64,000 nt of DNA from Elymus sibiricus (GCA_039707655.1 CM077676.1:432613379-432677378); one strand, 5' to 3'. Shown: positions 44,586-55,721, counted from the first letter of the stretch. Made by a program: numbers and translations. Notes: generated by a model from the letters alone, not told the origin.

Positions 44586-46232
44586 CACCACTCTCCAAAA
44601 GGTAATAGATGGTGTGTTGTTGATGAACTCCTTGCTCTTGTGCTTCAAATGATAGTCTTCCTAGCACTCAGACAACTCCTCATAGATTTGACTATGGTGG
44701 AAGAGGGATTTGAGTGGAAAGCAACTTGGGAAAGGCTAGAAATCAAGGTTCAAATGGTAGGAATGGAATATCTTGATCTCAACACATGAGTAGGTGGTTC
44801 TCTCTCAGAAAATGTATGGTGGAAGTGTAGGCACGTTCTGATGGCTCTCCTTGCAGAGAAGGAGGTGGTGGAGGGGTATATATAGCCTCCACACAAAATC
44901 CAACCGTTACACACTTTTGACCCAACTCGGTGGCACCGATTCAGAAGACTCGGTGGCACCGAACTGTGTAAAAGATATGAACGTTAGGCATTTCGGTGGG
45001 ACCGATACGGACAACTCGGATGGACCGAAGTGCAATGGCTTAGGGCAAACCTCATCTCGGTGGCACCGATTGCATCAACTCGGTTGGACCGAAGTGAAGC
45101 AATAAGGCAACAGAGACTTGGCAAGCCATCTCGGTGAGACCGATTTGCATAACTCGGTGAGACCGAAGTGAATGCAAACGATTATAGAGAGTTGGCAAGG
45201 CCATCTCGGTGGGACCGAGATCCATTTCGGTGGATCCGATTTGTTAGGGTTTTGGCAGTGGCTAAGGTCTAGATGAACTCGGTGGGGCCGGATAGAGAAT
45301 TTCGGTGGGGCCGAGTTGGAATGTTGGTTTAGGACAAATTTGGAATTGAGAGAGTGGTTGAGGGTTTAGGAGTACTGTCACTAAGCACTTGAGCAAAAAG
45401 ATCATTAAGCAACACCTCTTCCCCTTTTAATAGTATTTGCTTTCCTATGGACTCAATGTGATCTTGGATCACTAAACCAAAAATGTAGAGTCTTGATCTT
45501 TTGCCAATCCTTGTCCTTAGCATTTTGAAGGGGTTCCACATTCTCTCGTCCATGCCACGCCATTGTTGAACTTGTCTGAAATTCACTAGATAAAAGCACT
45601 AGTCCAACAACATGTATGTTGGCATAAATTACCAAAACCACCAAGGGAGCAAATGTGCTTTCAGTGACGTTTGCATGTTATGGCGTTGGTGATGGGTTCG
45701 TCTTTAATTTGTATGCTGGGAAGGCGGCCCCGTTTGGTGGGTTACCTAGTCGGCTCTCCAGTGGACACCATGGTGGTGGTGGTGGCTTCAACTCTTGGTC
45801 GTGAGGGCGGCGAGCGGAGTACTGGCTTCAGCTCTTGCCTGCTCTCTTCTAGCGGAAGTGGCAGCGCCCATATCTGGTTTGGACGGGTTTTTCTTCGTCG
45901 CAGTGGTGACCTAGGTGTCTGATGGTGGTGCTGGTGAGTTCCCGAGTGAAAGCTTCGCGCTTTGACGCAGGCGACGACGCCGGCCGCGGGTGCCGCTATC
46001 CTCTTGAGGACTTTGTTGCGGATCTCTTCCATGTGCTAGAGCTCCGAGTGAAAATCCATGTCATCCTCTTGGAGGCATTGTCATGGAGATCAAGCCTCGT
46101 CCATCGGGCTGCGGCAATGCATTAGTCATTCTATGCTTCATATTGTATCTTTACTCTTTAGATTTGCTTTGTAACAGAGTCTCCTCACTACCTTGTATTA
46201 GCAGGACGAGAGCCTGTTTCGAAAGAGAACAA

Positions 46233-46527
46233 CTCAACCACAGAACCAGCCAACCCCTTCATGTGAGAAAAGAGGACACATATGCGTACTTTTTTATTCC
46301 TTATATTATGGCTCCTATTTTTCCAGCCCTTTCACCATTTTCTCCTTGTTTTCCAAAAGAAAAGCGAACAACAAGTTCTTCTCTCTCGCGGTCAACAGTC
46401 AAACCCCCTTTGCCCCTCACGTTCATCTCTCTCGCGGTATAAAAATGGCCAAGAACTGCCGGAAGCGGCAGCCCAGCTCCTCCTCACTTCACCGCAGGTT
46501 CTATCTCCACCCCGTCAGGCGGCAGCA
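46233..46527 (+). promoter_or_regulatory. Promoter and 5' UTR of reductase copy 2
   Basis: A TATAAAAA box at 46438-46445 lies 90 bp before the ATG, giving a predicted leader of about 60 bp. Two W-box cores (GTCAA) at 46391-46395 and 46398-46402 suggest WRKY regulation (inference). A CT-rich TTCTTCTCTCTCGCGG stretch precedes the TATA box. Confidence 0.65.
46438..46445 (+). promoter_or_regulatory. TATA box of reductase copy 2
   Basis: TATAAAAA, immediately after the duplication boundary at 46437. The equivalent site of copy 1 is CATGAAAA. Confidence 0.65.
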
Positions 46528-48270
46528 ATGGCGGAAGAGGGGAAGAGCGCGGGCAGGGGCGGCCGCGGCGTCCGTGTCTGCGTCACCGGCGGCGTCGGGT
46601 TCATCGGCTCCTGGCTCGTCAGGAAGCTGCTCGAGGCAGGGTACACCGTCCACGCCACCCTGCGGAGCATCGGTACGCGCGTTCGATTAATTCACTCGGC
46701 GTAGGTGATGTGGTTTGTGGCTGCGTGTCTGATTCGTCGACTCTGGCTGCCGCCGGGCTGATCCGATCTGGTTGGTGTGGTTGTGGTTGGCTGCAGGGGA
46801 CGAAGGGAAAGCGGGGCTGCTGCGGCGGCTCGTCCCCGGCGGCGCGCCGGCGGAGCGGCTGGTGCTGTTCGAGGCCGACCTCTACGACGCCGCCAGCTTC
46901 GCGCCGGCCATCGCTGGCTGCCAGTTCGTTTTCCTCGTCGCCAACCCCTCCGCGCACGAGGCCGCCGCCTCCAAGGTCAGTCAAACTGAAAGTGAAATTG
47001 AAAATCCCGGCACTTCGATCTGCCATCTGCGTTTGTAGCGTAGACAGATTCGATTGATGTCCGGTATCAGTTCTTAATCCGGTTGCTGATCACGAACTGA
47101 ATCACATGGAATTTGTGAGATCAATCGGGGGAAAAGCATAGAGCTGTGCACAAATACAGTTTCAGAGTTCAGACTCTTCCTAGTCGATGCTGACCGGGTC
47201 ATTTTACTACCATTTTGGCTGGCAGTACAAGACTTCGGCGGAAGCCGCCGCGGATGGGGTGCGCGTTATCCTCCGGCTATGCGTGGAATCTAAGACGGTG
47301 AAGCGCGTCATCCACACCGCATCGGTGACGGCTGCTTCGCCTCTGATGAAGTCCTCTAGTGCCGTGGCCGCGGTGTACAGCGATTTCATCTCTGAATCTT
47401 GCTGGACTCTGCTCGATGTCGATTACCCTCTTCGGAGTGCGCACTTCGATGTAAGTTGTAGTGCTCTTGTCCTTCAAACTGAAGCATGGATACATGATCT
47501 GTACATCAGATGCAAAATGCCAATCTTACCACCTACAGATGTATAAATTCATAGCAACATCATCATAGTGACAGTGCTGGGTGCTCATCTGCAGAAGTAC
47601 ATAGAGTCCAAGGTCCTGTCAGAGAAGGAGCTCCTGAGCTACAACGACGGCAAGAGCCCGGCGTTCGAGGTGGTCACCCTACCGTTGGGCCTCGTCGGGG
47701 GGGGGGACACAGTGCTCAGCCACCTCCCAGAGACGGTGGAGAGCGTGGTGGCCCCAGTAACCAAGCAAGAGCCCTACTTCATGCTGCCGAGGATCCTGCA
47801 GAGGTTGCTGGGCTCGCTGCCGCTGGTGCACGTCGACGACGTCTGCTCCGCGCTCATCTTCTGCATGGAGCAGCCTTCCCTCTCCGGCCGGTTCCTCTGT
47901 GCTGCCGCCTACCCGACGATCCACGACATCCTAGACCACTACGGCAGCAAGTACCCCCACCTTGAACTCCTCGGAGAGTAAGCACTGAATTCTTCCCCTG
48001 CAACAAAGAATTATTATACCCCCAAAAAAGAAAAATTATTATGCATTCCATTGGTTCATCGTCGAGCTTCTCATGAAATTCGGCTGACTGACTGAATTGG
48101 TGCATGCCAGGACTGATGAAGTAGCCAGGGTGCAACCCGAGAGGAACAAGCATGGGGAGCTAGGCTTCAGGTACAAGTACGGGGTGAAGGAGATACTAGA
48201 CGAAAGCATCGACTGTGCTGTGAGGCTGGGCTCCCTGGATGCATCCAAGCTCATCGTCCAGCAGGAGTGA
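46528..48270 (+). CDS. Anthocyanidin-reductase-like NAD(P)-dependent reductase, copy 2 (5 exons)
   Basis: Exons: 46528-46672, 46797-46975, 47226-47450, 47595-47977, 48111-48270, with GT-AG borders at the same places as copy 1. The product is 363 residues. The three extra residues are two in the N-terminal Gly/Arg-rich stretch and one glycine in GLVGGGDTV. The dinucleotide-binding loop is G21-x2-G24-x2-G27 (GGVGFIG), the catalytic serine lies in HTASVTA, and Y185-x3-K189 (YIESK) is the catalytic pair. Family and likely role are as for copy 1: an extended short-chain reductase of the flavonoid or phenylpropanoid type, best matching anthocyanidin reductase. There is no signal peptide, so it is probably cytosolic. 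The frame is intact and a TATA box is present, so this is the likelier functional member. Upstream it is hemmed by a tandem duplication containing retrotransposon LTR. Confidence 0.87.
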
Positions 48271-48788
48271 TGAACTCAATGGTGTGCAGGGCAAGTGATC
48301 ATAGTATGCTCTTTACTTGTTCAGCATTTTACGGTACCACATGTACTAAAAGAAGAAAACGATATATAAAATAACAGAGATGCTTTGTTATTTACTGGCA
48401 GCTTAAGGTTAGCTTGTTCTTCGATGTTTGCTCTGGAAATCGGTACACATCCATATCATCGCTGAAATCTTTGGATTTTCCATGTAATCTAATACACGAG
48501 TTAAACACATGAAGGTACGCATTTTTATCATGGCAAAGAACTATGAACCAGCACATTTACCAAGTACCATGCTCGTCTTCAACTTGTTTCTACCCGAAAA
48601 ACAGAAAGCCCTGGACACGAAAAACAGCAGGAAACAGAGGCCCATGCAATACTCTCAACACAGGATCAAAGTAGCAAGGTTCTTTCTTCAGGCACAGGGA
48701 GTACTGAAGTAACATACACACACAAAACTGTGTTAATTAATAACAGGTATATTACTTTAGGATTTATGGCCGAATTGCACACTGAGCA
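48271..48788 (+). other. 3' UTR and downstream flank of reductase copy 2
   Basis: Matches 27713-28215 downstream of copy 1. Interrupted by a LINE at 48789. The flank resumes at 50060. The 10 bp ACACTGAGCA at 48779-48788 is the left target copy of that LINE. Confidence 0.7.
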
Positions 48789-50049
48789 ACTCGGTGCTGT
48801 CGGCTGTACCGGTTTATCTGCTGCAATCTTCAAGCTTGGGCGATGGGCACTTAAGAAGATTGAGAAGAAACTTCCTGTGGAAGTCAGACCCTGACGCCTC
48901 CCACGCTTCCTGCCTGGTCAGTTGGAATCAGGTGTGCGGGCCTAAAGCGGACGCGGCTCGCCTGACGTACCGTTGGCACACTGACATGTGGACCCGGGCC
49001 CCCATGTCAGGGGTGCAGTACGTCAGAGGATCCTGCTCCGCCTAAAGCTCTCGGTAGCCTGGGAATCATCTATCTGCAGCTCGCTTCGATGCCTCCCCCG
49101 TGATCACCACCGGAGATGGAGCGACTGCGAGTCTTTGGCACTCCAAATGGCTGAATGGCAATGCCCGCGCGATATAGCTGCTGATCTTTTCCTTGCTCGC
49201 AAGAAGAATATCTCTGTCGCATCTGCCATCGTCCAGGGGACTTGGATGGTCAGCCTGCGGCGCATCTCCAGTGCTTTGCAGCTTCGTCAGTTCATTGGCC
49301 TGTGGCTCCTTCTGACCTTGTCCGTGATGTCCAACTTACCGTCGAGCCCAACAAGGTCTCTTGGCGTTGGACTCCCAACCTGCAATACAGTGCTAGTTCT
49401 GCCTACCTCCAGGCTCCAGCAATACATAGGATGCTATGCGACTACAAAGTTTCAGAAACTGTGGAAAGCTAGAGTCGAGCCTAAATGCCGTTTCTTCATG
49501 TGGCCATGGCTTTGGGAGAGAATCCTCACCAACGACAACCTACAAAAAAGAGGTTGGCCAAACAATGGGGAGGGTAACCTTTGCGATCAAGAGGAAGAAA
49601 CCACAGGTCACCTGATCCTGCACTGCACCTTTGCCCGTCAGGTATGGCTACTGATCACGGACTGGCTGGCTCTGCCGGCGCCCCTCCTGCAGAATGACTC
49701 CAGATGCTCCCCGGCATCTTTGGTGGAATGATGTTGCCTCCCTGCTCCCCAAATACCACACTTCAGTGCCAATCTATGGTTGTTGGCACATCTGGAAAGA
49801 CCGGAATAGGCGTGTCGAGCAGGTTCTCGGCATGATCAAGGCGGTTATGGTAGCGGCTCATTCCTGCATCACATGGGATACCTTTGGCGAAAATGAGCCG
49901 GAGCCAGAACCGGATTAGATTTGGCAGTCTCAGTTTTTCCCTTTGGCATTTGGGAGCCACAATCCCATCTCTGTAACTGAACTTCATTGCTTCTCTTTCT
50001 GAAATGCATCGGCAGTACACCTGCCTTTTACCTCAAAAAAAATAAAATA
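48789..50049 (+). mobile_element. 5'-truncated LINE (L1-like) with poly(A) and target duplication
   Basis: The insert is flanked by exact copies of ACACTGAGCA (48779-48788 and 50050-50059) and ends in an A-rich tail (AAAAAAAATAAAATAA). It holds only the C-terminal part of ORF2. First comes RLRRNFLWKSD after the reverse transcriptase. Then the zinc-binding RT-associated domain: VSWRWTPNLQYSASSAY, KLWKARVEPKCRFFMWPWLW, RGWPN, C-x-C/H residues in CDQEEETTGHLILHC. The last part is CWHIWKDRNRR. These pieces lie in different frames, so the copy has accumulated shifts. It inserted into the flank of reductase copy 2. Confidence 0.88.
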
Positions 50050-50059
50050 ACACTGAGCA

Positions 50060-51060
50060 CCAGATATGAAACTAACAGCCTATGGAGGAAGATCCAGAAT
50101 AACATTCCGACAAAAAAAAATGCAATGGGTAACTTTTCAGAAAATGATGGAGTGCATTCCTGTCAGACAAAAGAATTCCTCCACTCAAAGAGCATGACCA
50201 CGACTGAACAACAGCCATCCGTAGTACTAATACTAGCATAACAGACAGATACTCACTGTTCAGAACATTAGCAAACTGAAAGTAAATTTGGGCAACAGGA
50301 GGGAACATTACACAAGTTATAATAGTAGCATACTAGATAGATACTCCATAGTTCAGAATATTAGCATGATATGATGTTCCAGATGACGGTAGTGCTGATG
50401 CAACCATCCAAAATGTCCGGTTCAACAGCTAGTAGTAACAAGTAAGTACCGAAGTTCTTTCTTTGGTCATAGGGAGTACTGAAGTAACAAACATACACAA
50501 AACTGTGTTAGTTAATAAAGTGCTAGATACATTAATTTGAGCGACAAGTAATTCCGGACGGACGGAGTATTACTTTAGGAGTTACGGCCGAATTGCACAT
50601 TGAGCAGCAGAGATCAAACTAACAGCCTATGAATCGAGGAAGAGATCCAGAATAACATTTCTACAACTAAAAATGCAATGGGTGAGTATTAAGGAAATGA
50701 TGGAGTGCATTCCTCTCAGACAAAAGAATTCCTTCACTCAAAGAGCATGACCAAGACTGAACAACACCATCCGTAGTAATAATACTAGCATAATAGACAT
50801 ATACTCCATATATCAGAGCATTGGCAATCTGAAAGCAAATTTGGGCAACAGGACGGAACACTACAAAAGTCGTTATAATAGTAGCATACTAGATAGATAC
50901 TCCATAGTTTAGAACATTACCATGATATGATGTTCCAGACATCATAACAAGCACCAAAAGATGACAGCGTGGTGCTACTGCAACCATCCAAAATGTCCGG
51001 TTCTACCACTAGTAGTAACAAGTAAGCGGAGCTAAGATATACTCCAACGGGACAACAAAC
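50060..51060 (+). repeat. Two tandem copies of the reductase 3' flank
   Basis: The first copy (about 50060-50515) continues the flank of copy 2. A second (about 50568-51040) repeats the same order: TTACTTTAGGAGTTACGGCC, GATCCAGAATAACATT, GATGGAGTGCATTCCT, CTAGATAGATACTCCATAG, ATCCAAAATGTCCGGTTC. It has its own differences. No reductase exon precedes the second copy. Confidence 0.75.
50518..50567. mobile_element. Stowaway-type MITE remnant (half element)
   Basis: TTTGAGCGACAAGTAATTCC, then GGACGGACGGAGTA, is the right end of a Stowaway-type MITE with its TA. The matching left terminus is missing. It sits at the junction of the two flank copies. Confidence 0.6.
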
Positions 51061-51076
51061 CAGGGTTCAAGAGCAT

Positions 51077-52238
51077 TCACGCATGCCCTGTGGAGAATGG
51101 AGGCTCCCCATCTTCTCGCATCCCACGGAACGGAATTGGAACAATGCTCTCTTGAAGACGATGCGGAGTAAGCTCCATATGGTACTGTATCTTTCTGAAG
51201 TTTGCCATTCCTACGAACTTGCCATCAACGTTGTAGTGCGACACATATTCATCGCAAAACTGGACCAGCAGCTCACGGTCGTTGAGCACGGTCATTCCAC
51301 GGAACATTGTTGTAGTTGACTCCAGTGGGTGTGTTGTTCCCTTTTTCTTTTCCTTCATGATCCAGTTTAACACAAATGGCCGTGATGCCGCCATCGCTCC
51401 GACGTCAATTCGGTACTTGAGGTCCCAGATTTCGGCCTCGTAGTCCTCCATTGCCCAGACCTGCAAGGCGGTGAATCGGCATTCGTAGCTGCACAAAGCA
51501 ATCTTCCCTTCCATGCCGAACAACCTCTCAGGATGGCCGGGACTGCACATACACCGGAACGACTCGGCTACTGTGTCAAACACAATGATGTCTGTGTCGC
51601 CTCCTGTCACGTCGCAGACACCGTCTGGACTCCAGTGCAGGTTGCCGTGGTGGTGGACCGGCGGACAGTACGAGCAAATGTACAGCCTGTAGAGCAACCG
51701 CTGTTCTATGGAAGGAGACGACACCGTTGGAAGTATGACTCTGACGCGCCGAGGCTCGTCGTCTCCTACCTTGAGCACGTGCAGCCTGGCTTCCTTCCGG
51801 CGGTCCCGCAGTGAGCACCAGAGCACCCTGTATTCTCCTGTTGGACTGTGCCGGTAGAGGCCGAGTACAGTGTTGTAGATGTCTTTCCCAAGTTCAGGCT
51901 GCGGCAGGAGGGCGTGCTCGCGGATGGTCGGGTTGCAGATGTAGAACCTCTGGGCCTTGGAGACGATGAGGAAACCTTCACTGGCTGCATGGAGATGAAT
52001 CTGGCGGCCATCTCCGGGGCACGGGGCGAAGGGCCAGAGCCGTTTATGCTCGACTTTGCCACCGCCGGCACGGAAGACGCATAGGCTGTCTCGCTCGACG
52101 ATGGGGAGCGAGTCGAGCAACAGCTGCCGGCGGTGGTGCCGGAGCATGAACTCGGGCGTGGACGTGGCGGTGCGCCACGAGGTGCGGACGACGCGGCAGC
52201 GGCCGACGTCCCTGGCGGGCAGACGGACGAGTATATGG
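51077..52238 (-). pseudogene. F-box protein gene with F-box-associated domain, 5' end removed by a Copia insertion
   Basis: The open frame runs from 52238 to the stop at 51077 (about 386 residues visible, first internal Met at 52147). It starts inside the F-box (ILVRLPARDVGRCRVV, then TSWRTATSTPEF), the segment that binds SKP1 in SCF ubiquitin ligases. An F-box-associated domain follows (HAASEGFLIVSKAQRFYICN, YRVLWCSLRDRR, LHWSPDG, IIVFDTVAESFRCM, YEAEIWDLKYRIDV), which would hold the substrate. The N-terminal residues before ILVRLP are cut at 52238 by the TGTTGG end of a retrotransposon, so the start codon lies beyond the insertion and outside the window. The rest of the frame has no stops, suggesting the insertion is recent or that translation from M at 52147 still occurs, without a complete F-box. 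The substrate is unknown. Confidence 0.82.
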
Positions 52239-52632
52239 TGTTGGATATTATGATCTTAAAGACTAAGCTGTGGCTATTACGTGCTTAAGTGAAAATATCT
52301 GAAGAGCTACAGTGGTAAACAGTAGGCGATGGCTTCAGTGCTCTTGCTACAGTGCCTGCCTAACCTGCCGAGCTGCCCTAATCAGGGGCAGCATGCAGAC
52401 CAACTAGGTGTCTGTCCCCCTGGTGTGCAGTGCATTTATATAAGAAAAGAGAGAGGAGAGGAAAGTGGCTGCGGCTGCTGTTAGCTGCTGCTCTAGGCTA
52501 TCCATTACACTCACTTTCTCTCTCTCAAGAACTCAAGAACAGGGCTGCTGATCAAGCCAGCATTGAAACACCGGGAAGGGCAGTACACAACCACCAGAGA
52601 AGCTGCTGGTAGTGTAGAAGCAAGAGGAGGAG

Positions 52633-55600
52633 ATGGCATGGTCATCAGACCAAGGTAATATCCATCTCCTAATTTATTTGTGGCTCAAACTTATGCTAAA
52701 ATGATCCTGGAGGATGCAACAATGGCACCAGACCCTGTAGCATCAAGTTTGAGCCCTACCTAGCTCAATTTCATGCTTAGTTTGTTATGATTAAGCTAAA
52801 GATAAAGCAACCCTTCCAGTTCCTGCTTGATCCATTAAGTTCATGATTTAACTCATGTTGTTCCTAAGATCAAGCATGGCTTGAATTTAGTTAAAGCTTT
52901 GTGAGGAACAGATCAAGACTCTGTTGTTTCAAGTCTAAGTTCAAGCTGTTCTTCCTAAAGCTCACATCTTGAATTTTATTTGGCCCTAAAATCTTAAGTA
53001 TCTAGCCCTAACAGATCATGTGATGGTCTAGGGTTTCAATTTTTTATGATGAACTGAAGGGGTTTGATGCTCTTAAGTAAAATCCCCAATTCTAGAAACC
53101 TTAGAAACTGGAACTCCCCTGTTTTCCCTTCTGTTAAGTGGCTATGGTTTCAATTAAGCACAAATTAAAGGGGAAGTGTACTAATTATGCATGAACACTA
53201 AAGGCTTTCCTCAATTTGAAACCCTAGCTTAAGGAATCAATCCATTTCTCTCCTGTTAATGATGTGGTTTCGGTTTAAAGCTTAATTGAGTTGGGGATGA
53301 ACTATCTAAAGCAAATCCTAAAGAAATCCCCAAATTACCGAAACCCTAGCCCATGAAAATCCCCAATTTCGATGAACCCTAGCCCTAATCTAATAAACTA
53401 AAGGCAACAGATGCTTACCTTATGGGCTCCATCGTCGTCGGACAGCTGCGGCGGCGTCGGAGCCACCACCTGATGCTGCCAGGTGCGCTTGGGCTCGCGC
53501 TCGAGCGGCCTGGCCATCTGCTGCACCGGCCGGTGAAGCTGTTGCTCTCCTCGCGCGTTTGTCGCCGCTGGAGACCTGTTGCCGCGCCGGATTTAGTGTC
53601 GCACGCCGCTGCCGTTGCGGGGACGCCTGCGCGCGCTCAGCTGCGTCGCTTAGGACGCCGGCATAGCCCCGCTCGACGGAGCCTCGCGCAGGCCGAAGCC
53701 GCACGGGACCCCGGCGAGTGAGGCTCACCGGCGCCGACGCCCTCCTCTGCTGCGGCTGGCTCCGCCGCCGCATCGTCCTCGCTCGCTCACTTGGGTGGAG
53801 AGAGTAAGGAGAAGGGGGTGAAGAGGCTAGGGTTAAGGGCTGGGCAGGGCGGCCGTTTTGGCCGCTGCGGCTGGCCAGTTTGGCCGGGCCAGCAGGCCGA
53901 CACGGCCCAGGCCAGGCTGAGGCCTGGGGAGCAAGGGGAGCTAGCTAGGGCTGGGCTCAATTTTCTCTGGCCCAGCTCGGCGGCAAATGTTTGCCCAGAA
54001 AAAAAAACCTTATGTGTCTGGGCAAAAGCTTCTGTTCTGGGTAGAAATAATTTTAGGAAAAATGTCAAACATTTTTCCTAGTAATGACTGAATTTTAAGC
54101 AATGAAGTAAACATTTTTTAGGGCTAAATCCGATGCATAAATTATTATGTTGGTTTTAGCAATTTAATTCCTTAAGTATCTTAATTTCCTTTATGTTTTA
54201 ATATGTCATGTTATGTCATATTTAATTTTTTATGCTGCAAATTAATTATGTTTAGTTATTTTCCATTATGGCATTTTATTTTGATGATGAATAATTATTA
54301 TGATCATTATGGAATAATGTTTCCGCTGCGAAATAAAGTTTAATGGATCCTCAAATTAAAGGGTTGTTTTATGCTTTGTCATTCTGACCAAAGTTGTTTG
54401 ACGGGCATTTAAACCACAAAATTCTTTTATTGATCCGTTTCACTTCTGGCCAAAGCTGATGTGAACCGGGTTGATGAAAGAAACTAATGAAGCGAGGATC
54501 ATTAAAGTGTAGCTTTTATTTATCAATTTGGCCAAATCTAATTGATGAATATTTTGTCACAAAATTTTGTTGCTCATTTTCATTTCTGGCCAAAGCTGAT
54601 TTGAATATGATCAATAAAATTTAATTATGATGATGATGATGCTTACTAAAGCATTTTGAATTTTCTTTTGCAGCACCTAATGTCTCTCATATTACTGGGA
54701 TGCTCAATGGCATTGAGCAACTTAATGGTAGCAATTATGCTACATGGAAGGAGAAGCTTGAAATAACGATGGCCTTACTCAATATTGATTATGCTCTCCT
54801 TAATGATCCTCCTGAGGCACCTAAAGAAAATGATGAAAATTATGATGCCCTCAAGAAGGATTATGATGTTATGAAGGCTAAGTGGGATGATTCAAATCGC
54901 AAATGCCTTATGATGATAAAGGGTTCCATTACACAGAGTATGAGGGGAGCCCTTCCTGACTGTGAAACAGCTAAAGGGTATTTTGCGAAAATTGAGCATC
55001 AATTCAAAGGGTCTTCTAAAGTTTATGCAACAAGTCTCATCAGAAGGCTAATTGATGAAAAGTATGATCCCACTGGAAGTCTTCGAGAGCATATCATGAA
55101 GAAATGCAACATGGCTGCCAAACTCAAGACTATGGAAATGGAATTTTCCAATGGCTTCCTTGTGCATTTCATTATGTCTTCTTTGCCACAAGAGTTCTCG
55201 CCCTTTATGATCAATTATAATGTGATGGACTTAAAGTGGGACGTAGATGAAATGATGGCACGCTGTGTGCAAGAAGAAGAAAGGCTGAAGGCTGACAGGA
55301 TTGAACATATCAATCAATTCAAAATTTCACAAAAGAAGAGGTATAATAAATTTGTGAAAGATTATATAAAGCCTAAGCCTAATAAGTTTAAAGATAAAGG
55401 CCAGTCCTCAAAAGGCTCTCAACAAAAGAAGCCTGAGAAAGCCCCTAATCCAGAAGGGAAAGGACCTGATGGATGCCACTTTTGTGGTAAAGATGGGCAT
55501 AAGCAAAAGGATTGCTTTGGCTTCAAGAGATGGCTCAAAAATAGAGGTATTGATGTTATTACTTTTGTTGAAGAATCCCTTTATGTTAATTATGCCACCA

Positions 55601-55641
55601 ACACTTGGTGGATTGATTCAGGTGCAATGATTCATATTTGA
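52633..55641 (+). pseudogene. Copia gag and protease start, with a predicted intron
   Basis: The main frame (from about 54674, first internal Met at 54700, to 55641) is a Copia Gag: LNGSNYATWKEKLEI, then YFAKIEHQFKGSSKVY, LREHIMKKCNMAAKLK and SSLPQEFSPFMINYN. The zinc knuckle follows as C-x2-C-x4-H-x4-C (CHFCGKDGHKQKDC) and the protease start as WWIDSGAMIHI. A short exon, ATG at 52633 to 52654, is followed by GTAATA. TTTTCTTTTGCAG at 54661-54673 joins it in phase to the main frame, giving a predicted intron of 2,019 bp. Without splicing the Gag has no upstream start before Met 54700. A TGA at 55639-55641 right after the protease motif ends the frame. Homologous protease and pre-integrase sequence continues to 55721. 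Confidence 0.75.
53415..53960 (-). other. GC-rich segment inside the predicted Copia intron, gene-like on the minus strand
   Basis: On the minus strand a CT-rich stretch is followed by ATG 53771-53773, a 117-residue GC-rich frame of low complexity (Arg/Ala-rich), and a good splice donor CATAAG/GTAAGC at 53418-53424. The flanking sequence is AT-rich. It could be a captured gene 5' end or an element leader. No protein family was recognised. Confidence 0.4.
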
Positions 55642-55721
55642 AATTCGTTGCAGGGATTCCATATGAGGAGGACCCCAAAAAGTGGGGAAAGAACCATTAG
55701 AGTTGCTAATGGTGTTGAAGC

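Larger units (their letters stand above)
42734..46437 (+). repeat. Near-identical 1,852 bp tandem duplication upstream of reductase copy 2
   Basis: Unit 1 is 42734-44585 and unit 2 is 44586-46437. Each unit contains the last 1,078 bp of the Sirevirus LTR, the GTGAC target copy, the GC-rich repeat-like segment and the distal reductase promoter. I noticed a single difference (GTATTGGC at about 43580 versus GTATTTGC at about 45432). The junction is CGCGG/CACCACTC at 44585/44586 with no clear microhomology. The unit ends one base before the TATA box of copy 2. Confidence 0.93.

Noticed and set aside
43819..46125. Pairs of identical open frames on both strands upstream of reductase copy 2
   Set aside because: Their identity only reflects the recent 1,852 bp duplication of non-coding and LTR sequence.
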